The notes under the pieces were generated by a model that did not search any database, was not told the origin of the DNA, and worked only from the letters and a program-made list of their open reading frames with translations. Shown one piece after another: positions 46,801 to 57,790 of a stretch of 64,000 nucleotides of DNA; position 1 is the stretch's first letter; the number at the start of each line of letters is the position of its first letter. Position numbers and translations under genes: made by a program. Origin of the DNA: Pseudocercospora fijiensis CIRAD86 (Eukaryota; Ascomycota; Dothideomycetes; Mycosphaerellales; Mycosphaerellaceae); the NCBI RefSeq assembly GCF_000340215.1, contig NW_006921544.1, positions 588,599 through 652,598 on the forward strand, given 5' to 3'.

Positions 46801-47441
46801 GTACCTTATGTCCGTACTTTAACGCTACTTAGGTATTAGGCGCTTATATTTACTCGACTATAGTAAACTATAATTATACTATACCTACCTATAGGCTTGC
46901 TAGCGGTACGGCTAGTATATTCGGTAAATATATCGATATCGTCCGCGGTACGGTAGCCTTTTAGTATTAGTCGTAATCTTATTAACTTCTAGCTTCCTAG
47001 CGTTATTGTCGTTCTAGCGGCAGTTGCCTATACGCCTTCTATTTCGTCTTCGTCCGCTAGGCTATCCTATATATCGAATTCCGATAATTTAAGATATCTA
47101 TCCTATTTAATGCTATCTATACTTCCTTTGTCCTCTAATAGCGCTAGTACTATTAGCGTTAATGTTATTGCTAGGATAGCTTCTATTATACCTTCTTTAT
47201 TTACGTCTTGCTACGTACCTTCTAGTATCGATCTATCGTCGGCTTATTCGGCGCTCTAGTCGCTACCTTAGATCGTATATAAGTTAAGTCGGACTCGCTT
47301 CGCGGCATTATTTATAGTAGAATCGTACTCGGCAAATTCTTTTAGCACGACGCGTTTCTCGCACTTGTTTCTATATTGCTTATAGCCGTAGGAGCTTTTA
47401 AGTAGCCGGTTATATAACCTGTATTTAATATAGTAAGACAT
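43873..47441 (-). pseudogene. Plavaka-like transposase, RIP-degraded
   Basis: The frame starts at an ATG (47441) reading MSYYIKYRLYNRLLKSSYGY, with a Cys nearby. The diagnostic stretch, near 46180-46390, contains SKINIDSATIIPLIV, TDKTQITNY, NLIVYPIYLTIGKLYVQ and GTILLGLLPVVKDS. This is the pattern of fungal Plavaka transposases (related to CACTA/CMC): SDKTQLT, then YPVYLTIGN, then a GY-P motif. The downstream tract 44100-45900 is readable with Trp/Gln-type stops (DIEIYFYGRIRY near 44590) up to a stop at 43873. The total of about 1.2 kb codons is usual for the family. Introns were not resolved. Confidence 0.75.
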
Positions 47442-48999
47442 TACTATATATATAGCTAGCTTTCGATAATAGGCGCTATTATTATAGCTAGTATAGGTTT
47501 GTCGTATGTCGACGTCTAAGAAGTTATTAAGGCTCCTTAGCCCTACTATAAGTGCTGTACTTAGTAAATCCCCTATACTACTACGAAGTTAGGCCTAAGT
47601 CGGGGTCCGACTCGATATCGACTCGTAGCCTACGGATTCGGCAAAGCCTCGGATTTATCCCGTTCGATTATAAGTTAAGGTTACTCTACTAGCGCCTCTT
47701 ACGATAATATTTAAATACTAATTTGTACGCCGACTCGCCGTCCAATTCGGTTGTAAGTTAGACTTAATCGCAAAGTTAATACTAAATATTAACGACCGTA
47801 CTATATTTCGACTACGTAACTCCTAACGCCCTAAGGCCTGTATATTATACTATAAAATGCGTTATACGTGTTCGATTTTATATACGTATAGAAGTAGCAT
47901 TACTCCGGTTTAATACTGCCTATAGTATTACTAATTACGTTAAATTCGCCCGGTACTACTAAGGCTTGCTCTAGTTATGTCCTAGCTAGGTTATATTCCT
48001 AAGCAAAGTAAACGAATAGCGCTCGAGTAACTCTATAGCTAACCGTATAGATATAGGTGCTTTAGCCTAGTATTACCTACTCGCTCGCCTATAGTTAATA
48101 GAATATTTAGGGTTATAACTTAGAGTTAATCGGCTTTCTATACTAGTAGGCCGGGGAGGGTTATAATACTCGCGTCTACTACTTTCTAGTCGGTAGCAAT
48201 TATACTACTACTAGTGCCTCTTTCCGGTTTATAGGCTAGTTCGCTAATAAGGATTTGCTACTCGATCGCTCGTACCTAGAAGACTAGTTTGTATACCTCC
48301 TATACGATCTAGTTCTAGCTAATACTAAGCTCGCCGACTATATTATATTTCCGGACGGCAGTGTATTAGACTAGGACGCTAGCAAGGCTCGTGCTATTGC
48401 TATAGTCCGCGGCGTAGATAAGTAGTATATCGATAGTGTCTAGATATATACGTTTTACTATAACTTAAATGTTTAGCTACTACTAACCCTAAGTAGTACG
48501 ATAAACGTTTGCTACGGTCGGCTTAAGGCAGTATTATATACTACCGTAGGTTAGCCTACGAGTATTGCTAGCCTAGTATAGACATATGCATTATTCCTAT
48601 ATATAGTTACTAAGTTCGGGGTAGATTAATAATTTAGGGATGTATTAATACTACTACTCGGTATCTTAGAGTTAGCCTACACTTTTCGGTAATACTATTA
48701 TTATATTAATCTTATATCCTTTTATACTATAATACCCTTTTCTAGTATTACCGTCTTCGTATTAGACGCTCGGTTAGCGCCGGACTAACCTATATCCTAT
48801 ACGCTAGCGGCAACTATACCTTCGCGGATTATCGAATTACCTAGGAGTAAACATTCTAGTATATATAGCGACCAATTTGATTACAGGTACGTATTCCTAT
48901 ATATTTTATCGCTATAGGCCTTAATTTAGTTTAGTATAGTGCTAAAGAGTCTAGCCGATACTAGTTAAAATTATTATCCTAGCTACTACCCTAGCATTC
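47442..48999 (+). pseudogene. Coding-like tract, unknown
   Basis: Between about 48130 and 48680 a plus frame is readable with only TAG interruptions, including LADYIIFPDGSVLD and ASKARAIAIVRGVDK. I do not recognise it. It lies upstream of, and divergent from, the Plavaka-like gene. The rest of this interval shows nothing. Confidence 0.35.
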
Positions 49000-49510
49000 T
49001 ACTACTACTACTACTACTACCGACTCGCTATAGATAGCCTACTTAGCCTCGATTCGTATAAGTCCCGTACCGCTTTATTTCCCGTTATCTAGTTTCCTTG
49101 TCCGATCTAGCCTCCCGGCTACTAGATCTATATCGTATTGCTACTATTACTACTACCGACTCGCCGCGGATAGCCTACTTAGCCTCGATTCGTATAAGTT
49201 CCGTACCGCTTTATTTCCCGTTATCTAGTTTCCTTATCCGATCTAGCCTCCCGGCTACTAGATCTATATCCTATTACTACTATTACTACTATCGACTCGC
49301 CGCGGATACCCTACTCGGCCTCGATTCGTATAAGTTCTAATATGCTTTACTTTCCGCTAGCTAGTTTCCTTATCCTATCTAGCCTCCTAGTTACTAGATC
49401 TAGATCCTATTACTATCGCTACTAGCCCTAACTCGCGGCGGATAGCCTAATCTATATCGACTCGTACGAGTTCTGTACTGCTTAAGGTCCCGCTATCTAG
49501 TTCCCTATCT
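49000..49510. repeat. Tandem repeat, 136-bp unit, about 3.7 copies
   Basis: CCGACTCGC starts at 49020 and 49156, with diverged starts at 49292 and 49427. Each unit contains CTTAGCCTCGATTCGTATAA and GATCTAGCCTCC. It is preceded by an ACT microsatellite. Confidence 0.9.
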
Positions 49511-49586
49511 TTTATAGTATCTCGTTATAATTCTCGGTAGAAGTGCTACGTAGTTTTCGTCGCCGTCGTAATTATACCGTAGTTAA

Positions 49587-49813
49587 CGAAGGTCGAGGCT
49601 AATAACGCCGTAGGCTCGGATCTAGTACCGGTATATTAAAAGGGCATATAAGGCTATAATTATTATTAAGCAGCTAATCTCTACGTTATAGGTAGAGCTA
49701 TTTGCCTTCGCCTTCGAAGAGGTTAGCTACTTAATAATAATTGCAGCCTTATATACCCTTTTAATATACCGGTGCTAGATCCGAGCCTACGTGTATATTA
49801 GCCTCGACCTTCG
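49587..49813. repeat. 227-bp fold-back (inverted repeat) element
   Basis: The two arms of about 105 bp are nearly perfect reverse complements, starting CGAAGGTCGAGGCTAAT and ending ATTAGCCTCGACCTTCG. The arms meet with almost no loop. It could be a fold-back MITE or a hairpin RNA source. Confidence 0.9.
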
Positions 49814-49839
49814 TATTCGGGCGCCGGATTGCTAATATG

Positions 49840-49925
49840 TATATCTATTATAGGTAAACACGGCCTTAGTCGTATAGCTAAAGATATAGTAGTAGTATGT
49901 AAATTGCCGAAGTTTATTCTTCTAA
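49840..49925 (-). repeat. Partial duplicate of the Argonaute 3' end
   Basis: ATAAACTTCGGCAATTTACATAC (minus strand) repeats, with changes, the segment near 50190-50270. It lies on the other side of the TTC run, suggesting a slippage or unequal exchange event. Confidence 0.6.
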
Positions 49926-49930
49926 AATTA

Positions 49931-49931
<1 letters not shown>

Positions 49932-49961
<30 letters not shown>

Positions 49962-50074
49962 CTTCTTCTTCTTCTTCTTCTTCTTCTTCTTCTTCTTCTT
50001 CTTCTTCTTCTTCTTCTTCTTCTTCTTCTTCTTCTTCTTCTTCTTCTTCTTCTTCTTCTTCTTCTTCTTCTTCT
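49932..50074. repeat. (TTC)n microsatellite, about 48 units
   Basis: A perfect TTC run. Read on the minus strand as GAA it would add a poly-Glu tract directly after the Argonaute C-terminus. Confidence 0.97.
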
Positions 50075-50084
50075 AGACGAGACT

Positions 50085-51695
50085 ACTCTTATCCGGCGTT
50101 AAAAACCTAATAATTACTACTATAACTCTCGGCTAGGACGCTAAACAAATAGGCATAGCTACGCTCGTAAAGGAGGTCTACCTAGTATGCTAGTAGACCG
50201 GTAGATATAGCCTTTATCGTACGGCTAAAGAGGTAGTAGAGGTAGTATATAAATTGCTAAAGTTTATCCGCCTTAAACTTGATTTCGCCCTTAATAACTA
50301 CGTAGTAAGCGGGTCGTACTATGCCTTAAAGTCCTAAACGTGCTTGTAACTAGAACTCGTATAGGATCTTATTAGTAATACTACGGTCGACGACTATACC
50401 CGGGAGTAGGTTCTAAGAACCCTTCTAGCGCTATAGATTGTAATCTACGTCCTACTTACGAGTCGGGTAGAATCGAGTATAATAACGCTTGCTAACGATA
50501 ATAATAGTTATTTTCGGCTACTTCTCCTTACTACCGTAGAGCTTCGTAAAGGCCTTTTAGAAAGACGGTAGTTCCATCTATAGGACTAGTCTATACTAGC
50601 CTTCCGAGACGCTATCTCGGTAAATAATAACTTTAAAGGGTAGCAAGTTGTTCTTCTTATACTATAAGTTTAGACGCTTAATTACTATTTCTCCGAGCCT
50701 ATCTACTATTTCTTAGCGGCTATCCTATATACGGATCGAGCCTAGCTATTAGAATAGGTACTCGTCGACGCTAGCAATAAGGGTAGCTATTAATAGCGCA
50801 CCCTTCGAGGAGCCTAGCGACGGGTAGGTAATATCGATGCCGAATAGTATTGTCTTATTATCGAGTAGTTTGCTAAATGTATTTAGTATATAGTGCGCTA
50901 CGCTACTACCCTTTAAGTTAAACTTAAGTACTAGATTAAGTAGGCGTCGATAAGGCTAACTAGGACGGACTATATATAGCTCGGTAGGTAGGTATTCGGG
51001 ATTAGCGCGCGTACTAACGTTAAGTACTAGACTATCTAGGTATATAGGGGTAATTCCGTACTATTAACGGAAGTAATTAGTTATAGTAATCTTTCGCGTT
51101 TTAGTATTTAGGATACTATAGTCGACAAAGCGGAATCTAACCTAGTTACTATTGCTAAAACGCTAAACCTAGATCTTGTCGGTAGCCTTCGCGGAGCCGA
51201 TAATAGGACTAATCATAACTCTAAACGGCTTTTGCTAGCTATCTTTTATATAGGCTATATCGACCTTTAACGTATAGAAGAAAGCTTTAGGCTTATCGAG
51301 ACTATCGATCCGTACTTCGTCCTAGTTCTATATAATAACTTTAATCGTTTTTTATTATAATCTCCCTACGCGTAATTATAATAGCTTATATATGTACCGT
51401 AAAATCTCCTCTATTGTCCCTATAATCGAGTGCCCGCGGCGAATAGACTATTTCGTATCCTATCTCTTATTACTCTACCGAATAACTATCGAGTTAGTAT
51501 CGACTCGGCCCGGGACGTATAAGTCTAGTTAGTAGTTAGAGTCGGTCTATACCCGGCTAGCGTCCTACTTAAGCTTATAGTCGATGCTTCTTATAAGTCT
51601 ACGTACTCTATTAAGAAGTTAGACCGTATTATCGGAGGAGCACTTTCGTATTTTCCTATCTACGTCTAGGGCGCCTACTTCCTTATCGTCGAATT
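50085..51695 (-). pseudogene. Argonaute (PAZ and PIWI), N-terminally cut, RIP-degraded
   Basis: Argonautes bind small RNAs and guide silencing. On the minus strand, a PAZ C-terminal half near 50940-51110 reads TITNYFR, YGITPIYLDSLVLNVSTRAN and EYLPTELYIVRPS. PIWI landmarks follow: KTILFGIDITYPSLGS near 50820-50870 (first catalytic Asp), EIVDRLGEIV (Glu finger region), KVIIYRDSVSEG near 50600-50640 (second Asp), PKITIIIVSKRYYTRFYP near 50465-50515, and GIVRPAYYVVIKGE near 50295-50330. The catalytic His is Tyr, a single RIP change. The end resembles the usual YLFGRATKAVS and AYYADL motifs. PAZ and PIWI are joined with almost no MID sequence between them. The N-terminal part stops at a MITE at 51697. 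Confidence 0.88.
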
Positions 51696-51696
51696 A

Positions 51697-51846
51697 AGGG
51701 CGAAAGCAAGACAACCTCCTTAGCCTATATTAAAAATTTTATTATATTAATTAAAACCGACTAAAAGCCTCCCTCTTTTCGAGCGTACGTCCCTCGAAGT
51801 AGACTTATTTTAATATAGGCTAAGGAGGTTGTCTCGCTTTCGCCCT
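51697..51846. mobile_element. 150-bp MITE with ~40-bp TIRs
   Basis: The left end AGGGCGAAAGCAAGACAACC and the reverse of the right end, AGGGCGAAAGCGAGACAACC, match almost perfectly for about 40 bp. It sits at the 5' edge of the Argonaute frame. A target-site duplication was not clear. Confidence 0.85.
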
Positions 51847-51879
51847 CTACGTTAACGAGAGGAGATTTTCCGCTATATA

Positions 51880-52480
51880 AGTCCGAAGTCTATATCTAGA
51901 GAGTATAGAGGGCCGAAAGTACAATTTTCGTAGTCTAGCTCGTACGAAGGAGGATATAATTACTAAGTAGCGGCTATAGTAGGAAGTTAGGTAGGAGACG
52001 TTTAATTTAGAGAAGGCGGACTATCTATAGGCCTAAGTTAATAAGATAGTACCTTAGATAGATACCGTTAGGTTAGAGAATAAGGGACCGTTTGTTCGGC
52101 TAGAGGGCTATAAGGAAGCTTATAGGCTCGAAGTGCTAGAGATTCCCTTTTAGTATTTATTTCGCTAGTTTATAGGCGTCGAAGGATTATATAGCGAGAA
52201 TAAGAAGAGGTATAGTTATCGGATACTCCGAGAGTAAGTAAGATAACTCGGTAGTAGTTAAGATCTAAATTATTTCGAAGTAAACTACAAAGTAGCAACT
52301 CTTACGACGACGCAAGTCTAGAGTACTCGTATTAAGTTTAAATACTTCCTATTACCGTAGCGTCCTCCCGCTATACTCTTACCGCTAGCGTAGTTCGTAC
52401 TTCGAGTTTAACTTCGCTTACGCCTTTACCCTAGCTATAATCTAGCTCCGTAGTATAATAGCGGCGCCGCGTAGTAGATA
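51880..52480 (+). pseudogene. Trp-rich unknown protein, divergent from Argonaute
   Basis: This long plus frame is interrupted only by TAG/TAA. It includes ETFNLEKADYL, VRLENKGPFVRLEGYKEAYR and LEVLEIPF, with many stops at apparent Trp positions. I do not recognise the family. It is divergent from the Argonaute gene with the MITE between them. The 3' end merges with a tandem duplication at 52340-52640. Confidence 0.5.
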
Positions 52481-52640
52481 GGGTTTAGCTTCTTACTCTA
52501 TTAGAGGCCCGCGATAGCCGTAGCCGTAGCGTCCTCCTCGCGATACTCCTTATCGCCGGCGTAGTTCTTATCTCGAGCTTAACCTTATCTACGACTTTGC
52601 TCTAACTATAGTCTAGCTCCGTAGGTATAATAGCGGCACT
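52340..52640. repeat. Imperfect tandem duplication
   Basis: The stretch from CGTAGCGTCCTCC to CTAGCTCCGTAG occurs twice (about 52355-52455 and 52527-52625) with roughly 20% divergence. Confidence 0.65.
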
Positions 52641-52744
52641 ATATAGTGACTAGTATAGTAGCGCCGAGTATAGTTCTAGCTAGCGCGCTAGTTACTAATC
52701 GCTATAGCTACGGTTACGTTAATGTCCGATATATCGGAAGTGTT

Positions 52745-53245
52745 TAACCGACTGCGTATATTACGTAACCTAGTCGACTATATTCGATTTCCTAGCTCGG
52801 GTCTATACTATATATATTCTACTTAATGCTAGGACAATAGGGAACTTCGATAATATAGATAAGGTAAAGAATAGTTAGTAGTCGTAGTACGCGGTTAAGT
52901 CGTTAGTACTTAATCGAGTCGATAAACGTAGTAGCTAGTTAGCCTTTCCTAATATAGAGGAACCGGATAGATAGATTAAACGAAGTATTCGAATCGCGGG
53001 CAGGGTAGCGCTATATATCCGCATATATAGACCGCCGCTATTTATACGATAGAAGACGAATAAAGAATTGCAAAACGAGGTAGAGCGGTTAGTACTAGAG
53101 TTAGAGCAATTACGTAAGTAGGTTGCGACTCTATTACGAAAACAATAGGCATATAATAACCTTATACTCGATACGTAAAGGAGGTAATAGAAAATAGAGA
53201 AACATACTCTACGGATATATAGTAAAAGGGGATAAGAAGGATAGA
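52745..53245 (+). pseudogene. Unknown protein ending in a coiled coil
   Basis: The plus frame reads NARTIGNFDNIDKVKNS near 52835 and ends in a heptad-rich stretch, KTNKELQNEVERLVLELEQL near 53050-53110, which looks like a coiled coil of about 40 residues. There are about ten TAG/TAA interruptions. Family unknown. It may be the second part of the preceding gene. Confidence 0.5.
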
Positions 53246-53462
53246 GCGGTAGTCTATATCGCTTCCTAATACGTAGGCTTGCCGATTCGTACCCTAAGTT
53301 AGGCTTAGTCGGATAGCTAGTCGGTTATCGAGTCGCATCGCTAATTTAAAGGATAGAGCGGTAGTCTAGGTCGCTTCCTAATACGTAGGCTTGCCGATTC
53401 GTACCCTAAGTCGGGCTTAGTCGGATAGCTAGTAGGTTATCGAGTCGCATTACTAATTTGTA
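53239..53462. repeat. Two tandem copies of a 112-bp unit
   Basis: GGATAGAGCGGTAGTCTA starts at 53239 and 53351. The units are nearly identical. Confidence 0.9.
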
Positions 53463-53634
53463 GCTATACTAGTAGTCGTTAATATTAGGCGCGGATAAAT
53501 ATAAAGTTAGGGCTTGCTTTTTTTATATTTATATTTTATAGCGTATCTACTATATCCGAGTCGACGTCGACTCTATATACTACTTCCCCTACTTATACTA
53601 CTAGCGCCGACGTATACTATAGCTATATCCTATT

Positions 53635-54440
53635 ATGCTTTACCCTTTTTCTTTTTTTTTCCTTCTCGAAGCCGAGCGATTATCATATATCCTAAGCTTG
53701 TACCTGCCTACTTATAACCTATACTACCTATATAATTATAGCCGATACTATTACAAATCGGTACGACTCCGTAAAAACTGCCCTCTAAACGCCGGCCGTA
53801 CGAGATACTCTTCTACCTATTTAAATATTAGCCTCCGGAGTCTAGTAATTATCGATAATAATAACGGTATCCGTAGGGGGGAGGTTTATACTAGTCATAA
53901 TCTAGCTTATATATACTACTATAAGCTACTTGTCGTCGCTATATCTATCTATTATGTTCCTTATAGATACGAACTCTTTAATAAGGTCGGCCTAGGTAGT
54001 ATTAGTCTAGCTACTCTAAGTATCGATAAGGATTCTATACGCTATATTGCTAGTACTTAGGATATTATCGTAATACTAGGTGCCCTTTTCCTATATAGCT
54101 AGCTACTAAAGATACTATATAAATGTTAGTCTTATATACTTAGTAGCTAGGGGTAGATAGATACTTACTAAGTCTACTACGAAGACATTCTACGGCTTAA
54201 ATCTAGCTAGCACAATCTTACTTCTATACCTATACTAGCGCTACTTACTACGCTTTAGTCGGATTATATACCGTAGTAACACTATAACCGGCTCGTTATA
54301 TAGTATTAGTATATAGTCCTAGAGGTAGGTATTCGACGAGCTATACTCGTATATCCTAGGAAGTATGTCTTTAATACTCTATAGTGTAAAGGTACTAAGT
54401 TCTTCGATTAACTCCTTCTTACGCCCCCCCCGTAGTACGA
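53635..54440 (+). pseudogene. Unknown protein
   Basis: An open stretch of 141 codons (53635-54060) continues in frame to about 54440 with TAG/TAA interruptions. Readable parts include SLATLSIDKDSIRYIAS and YYEDILRLKSS. No domain was recognised. The 5' end overlaps low-complexity T-rich sequence, so the visible ATG may not be the real start. Confidence 0.4.
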
Positions 54441-54699
54441 GAAGTAGCGATAGAAACATAGTAAAGACCCGCATTATCTTAGATACGTATATAAATTTAA
54501 TATTATCCGCTACCTTCTATACGTCGACCTACTCGCTTAATGCTATATCTTCTATAGGTTTGAATTGTAAGCCGATATTAAAATACGAATATAGTAGATA
54601 ATCGATAGCCGGTATATACGGAGCATTAGGTATAGGTTACTATATTAGCGTCTTCTTAAGGCGAAGTATTTTCGATAGTAACTAGGGGCGAAATACGTC

Positions 54700-56010
54700 G
54701 AGCGCCTTAGTATCTTTATCCGTAATACTTAGTTCTATTCGAGCCGCGGCCGAGTCGGAGTATTCGGATTATAAGTACTTAGAAACCTAATTACTAATAT
54801 ACCTAGCCGAGTTAGAGATAGTACTAGAGTTGCTAAACTAGAAGTTACGTTCTATATCGTATATCTCTTTCTCCGATAGCGACTTGTTAACGAAAGTAAA
54901 CCGTACTATAGTAGACGACTAAATAAGGCAGAGGTAACCCCTTATATCGTAGGCCGTAACGTATCTCTATACCGAGGCAGTTGCGATAATAGCTAAATCG
55001 GATACTTTGCTAAACGGGGTGCTACTTAGGCCGAGAACGAAAGGATAGCCTATAAGACTAGCGACGGCAGTCTACTCTTTAGCGCTATAGGTCCTAGTAA
55101 TATAAAACTTATCTACGATAATAGTCGTAGCGAGTATACGAAGCAGCGGCGGTTTCGACCTAGATTTGTCCGAATGCTTATCGTACTTCTATTTCTTAGC
55201 TCGATCGTACGTACAAAATCTAGTACGTCAGACATTATAGTCGGGGTAGTAAGACCGATCTATTTATAGTACTACGGGCAAGGTTGTACGTCGATATCGT
55301 CGTATTAAAGCAATAGTCGTATAGGGACGCCTCGGTCTAACTACTACCGATCTATAACCTTTTTACCGAAAACGGCTTCTAGTTCTAACCGAGCCGGGAG
55401 CGCTACATAATCGAGTATAAGGACGTCTTCGATATATACGACTTAGTCGTATTTCTACGGACTAGCTCTACTACGTCTCTTATCTTTCGTTAGCTTACTA
55501 GAGTCTTTTATAAGATATACGAATATAGCTCCGCGTAGTATAAAGTTATCGATCTTATATATCTAGTTTTCGGCTAGCTGCTTTATTATATGGATAACGT
55601 AAACGCTAGGGCGGATAACCGGCTTTATACTACTAGCTAATACCTACGGATTGAACGCAATTTTCTTATTTAGCCGAAGTCCTAGGTTAACCGACGAATT
55701 AGGTAGCCGAAAAGGATAGCCGTTAGTGGTTAGTAGCCCGATATTACCCTATACCCCCTACTATATCGAGGTTATAGCGATATACCCTAACGTATATACC
55801 GTCTTGCCTATACCTACGTCCGTACTACCGATATAGAAGTCCGCGCTAGTAACGGAAGCTAGAAGCGTCTAGGTAATTATATAGAATTAGTAAGACTTTA
55901 ATAGACGAGTCGATCTCTAATTAGGTAGAATAATACCTATACGCGGCGAAGTCTAACTAGGATCGAGTAGTCTAAAATCGTATATTAACTTAGAGTTCTT
56001 AGCGTCGAGA
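54700..56010 (+). pseudogene. Unknown protein(s)
   Basis: The plus frame from about 54720 reads SSIRAAAESEYSDYKYLET and SISYISFSDSDLLTKVN, then to about 55330 RSSGGFDLDLSECLSYFYFL. A second frame continues at 55425-55800 (YKVIDLIYLVFG, YYMDNVNARADNRLY). An intron or indel may join them. I do not recognise the family. The low stop density apart from Trp/Gln positions supports past coding. Confidence 0.45.
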
Positions 56011-56099
56011 TAGGAGTATATATTACTAGATAACTACTTCTCGACGTCGGTTTCGATATCTAAATCTATCGACTTAGACTAGCTAGGTACTATTAACGA

Positions 56100-57790
56100 G
56101 ATCTAATCGATAAAAGATACTAACGTCTAGATCGGTAGAGCGTCGGTTTCGACTTCTACTAATATATTCGGTAGTCGTACGGCGAGTTCGGGCTTATTCG
56201 GATCCGGTAGCGATACGATCTAACTCGGTAACGACTCGGTCTATTTCTAGCGAATTCTATCCCGCTCTAAGTCGATTATATCTATAACCTCCTTACTACT
56301 AGTATTGCCGGCTTTGCTCGATATTATTTTTCTATTGTCCTTAGTATTATTACTAGCATTTGTCTACGCCTAGCTAGACGGCGCCTCTTGCCTTATATCC
56401 GGATCGGGAACCCTAGAAGGTAGTATAGGAGGAAATAGAGGACGTACTAGGGATAGTGCTAGTCTATTTCGATATAGCTACGTCTTAGACAGAGTATAAG
56501 TAATATAGGTCTATACCGTTTACTCTATTATATCGGGCTATACGGAATAGACGGCCTTTCGAACCGAATCTTAGAGAGCGACTAGAAGTAGAGTAGTATT
56601 CCTATTATAAGCGTCGTCGCGGAGCAACTCCTTAACTATATTATCGATAGCCTACTAAATCGCCGTTATACCCGTAGCGATATCGGCTATAGCTTTTTAC
56701 GTAGCTGCCTCCCGGTCTGCTATTTGTTATTCTATTAACTTCTAGAGTCTATCCGCGATAGTCTATTTATAGCGCTCGCGAGCGTCGCGATCCTTACGAG
56801 CGAGTTAGTCGTCCTTAGCTTACTTAATAGCTAATTTCGTAGGCGACTAGCGACCCTAACCGATATTAGTTTCGGTAGACCTATCGGCTATAGAAGCACT
56901 ATACTTAGTTAGGTCGATAATTCTAGTAGACTTTAGTAGGGACGGTCGACGATATATAGAAGATATCCTAGTATAGTCTGTTATAGTTTTACCGACGAGG
57001 AAGTCGAGTCTAGTAGAAATCCGAGTATCTAAGCTATTATATATCTCTATAGCTAGGGAATAGAATATCGGATTAGTTTTATATTTAGAAAGACCTTTAG
57101 GGCCGCGAGCTAGATCGATTACTACGATAAATTCGTACTTCTACTAGTTAGGCGATAGTAATAACTCTTATACGAGCTAGAGCCGCAACAAATTCTTTAT
57201 ACTAATATTATTAGAGGTCTTCGATTCTAGGATAGACTAATTTAAGCCGAGCACCTCTAATTCTACTATTAAAGGTAACCGCTATTCGATAATACTAAAC
57301 TATAACGTAATCTTAGCCCGGTCGGGCTTAATAGGGCGTAGCGTATCGAATATCTCTAGATTAGTCTCGCTACTACCGAGCGAATCTCCTAGCGTTATTC
57401 TCTTAAATACCCGACCGGCTCTACTAGTCTTACTAAGAGAGGTACTACTTGCTCTACGCTTAGGTATAGAGGATATAGTATATCGGGATCTGTTGCTCTC
57501 GGTCTCGACTACGTCTTTCTCTTTAGTATTACTACCGGCCGGCAGGGTATACTCGGCCTTAAAAGCCTTCTATATAAGGCGATATACTAAAGAGACTATA
57601 GACCTCTTAATTTTATTATTCGGACTATTTGTATTGTCCTATAGAAGCATTCCCCTAACGTACTACTTCGGAGCCTGTTTAGTATCTTTAAAGTACTATT
57701 TAGGCATTAATAGCGGCCGTCTACCCCTAGCGGGATATAAAAGGTTGCTAGTAATAGCGTATACAGTTTCTTTCTCTTCCTTATAATGTC
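56100..57790 (-). pseudogene. Unknown protein with charged coiled-coil-like C-terminal part
   Basis: On the minus strand, more than 250 bp are completely open near 56880-57140 (VVVIDLARGPKGLSKYKTN, then LAIEIYNSLDTRISTRLDFL). Downstream, 56640-56870 is rich in Lys, Arg, Glu and Ala (ARKDRDARERYK) and looks helical. Upstream reading extends to about 57790. The gene converges on the plus-strand frame ending near 56010. No family was recognised. Confidence 0.5.

Noticed and set aside
43873..47441. RNA-dependent RNA polymerase partner for the Argonaute
   Set aside because: I looked for a DxDGD-type motif and did not find one. The frame fits a Plavaka-like transposase instead.
49829..50110. 93-codon ORF with a long poly-Ser run
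   Set aside because: It is the plus-strand reading of the TTC microsatellite and of the antisense of the Argonaute 3' end.
54700..56010. Tyrosine-recombinase (Starship captain) gene
   Set aside because: Some phrases looked loosely similar, but no R-H-R-Y pattern could be located.
57493..57786. 97-codon plus-strand ORF
   Set aside because: It is antisense to the minus-strand unknown gene, which has the better Trp/Gln-stop pattern.
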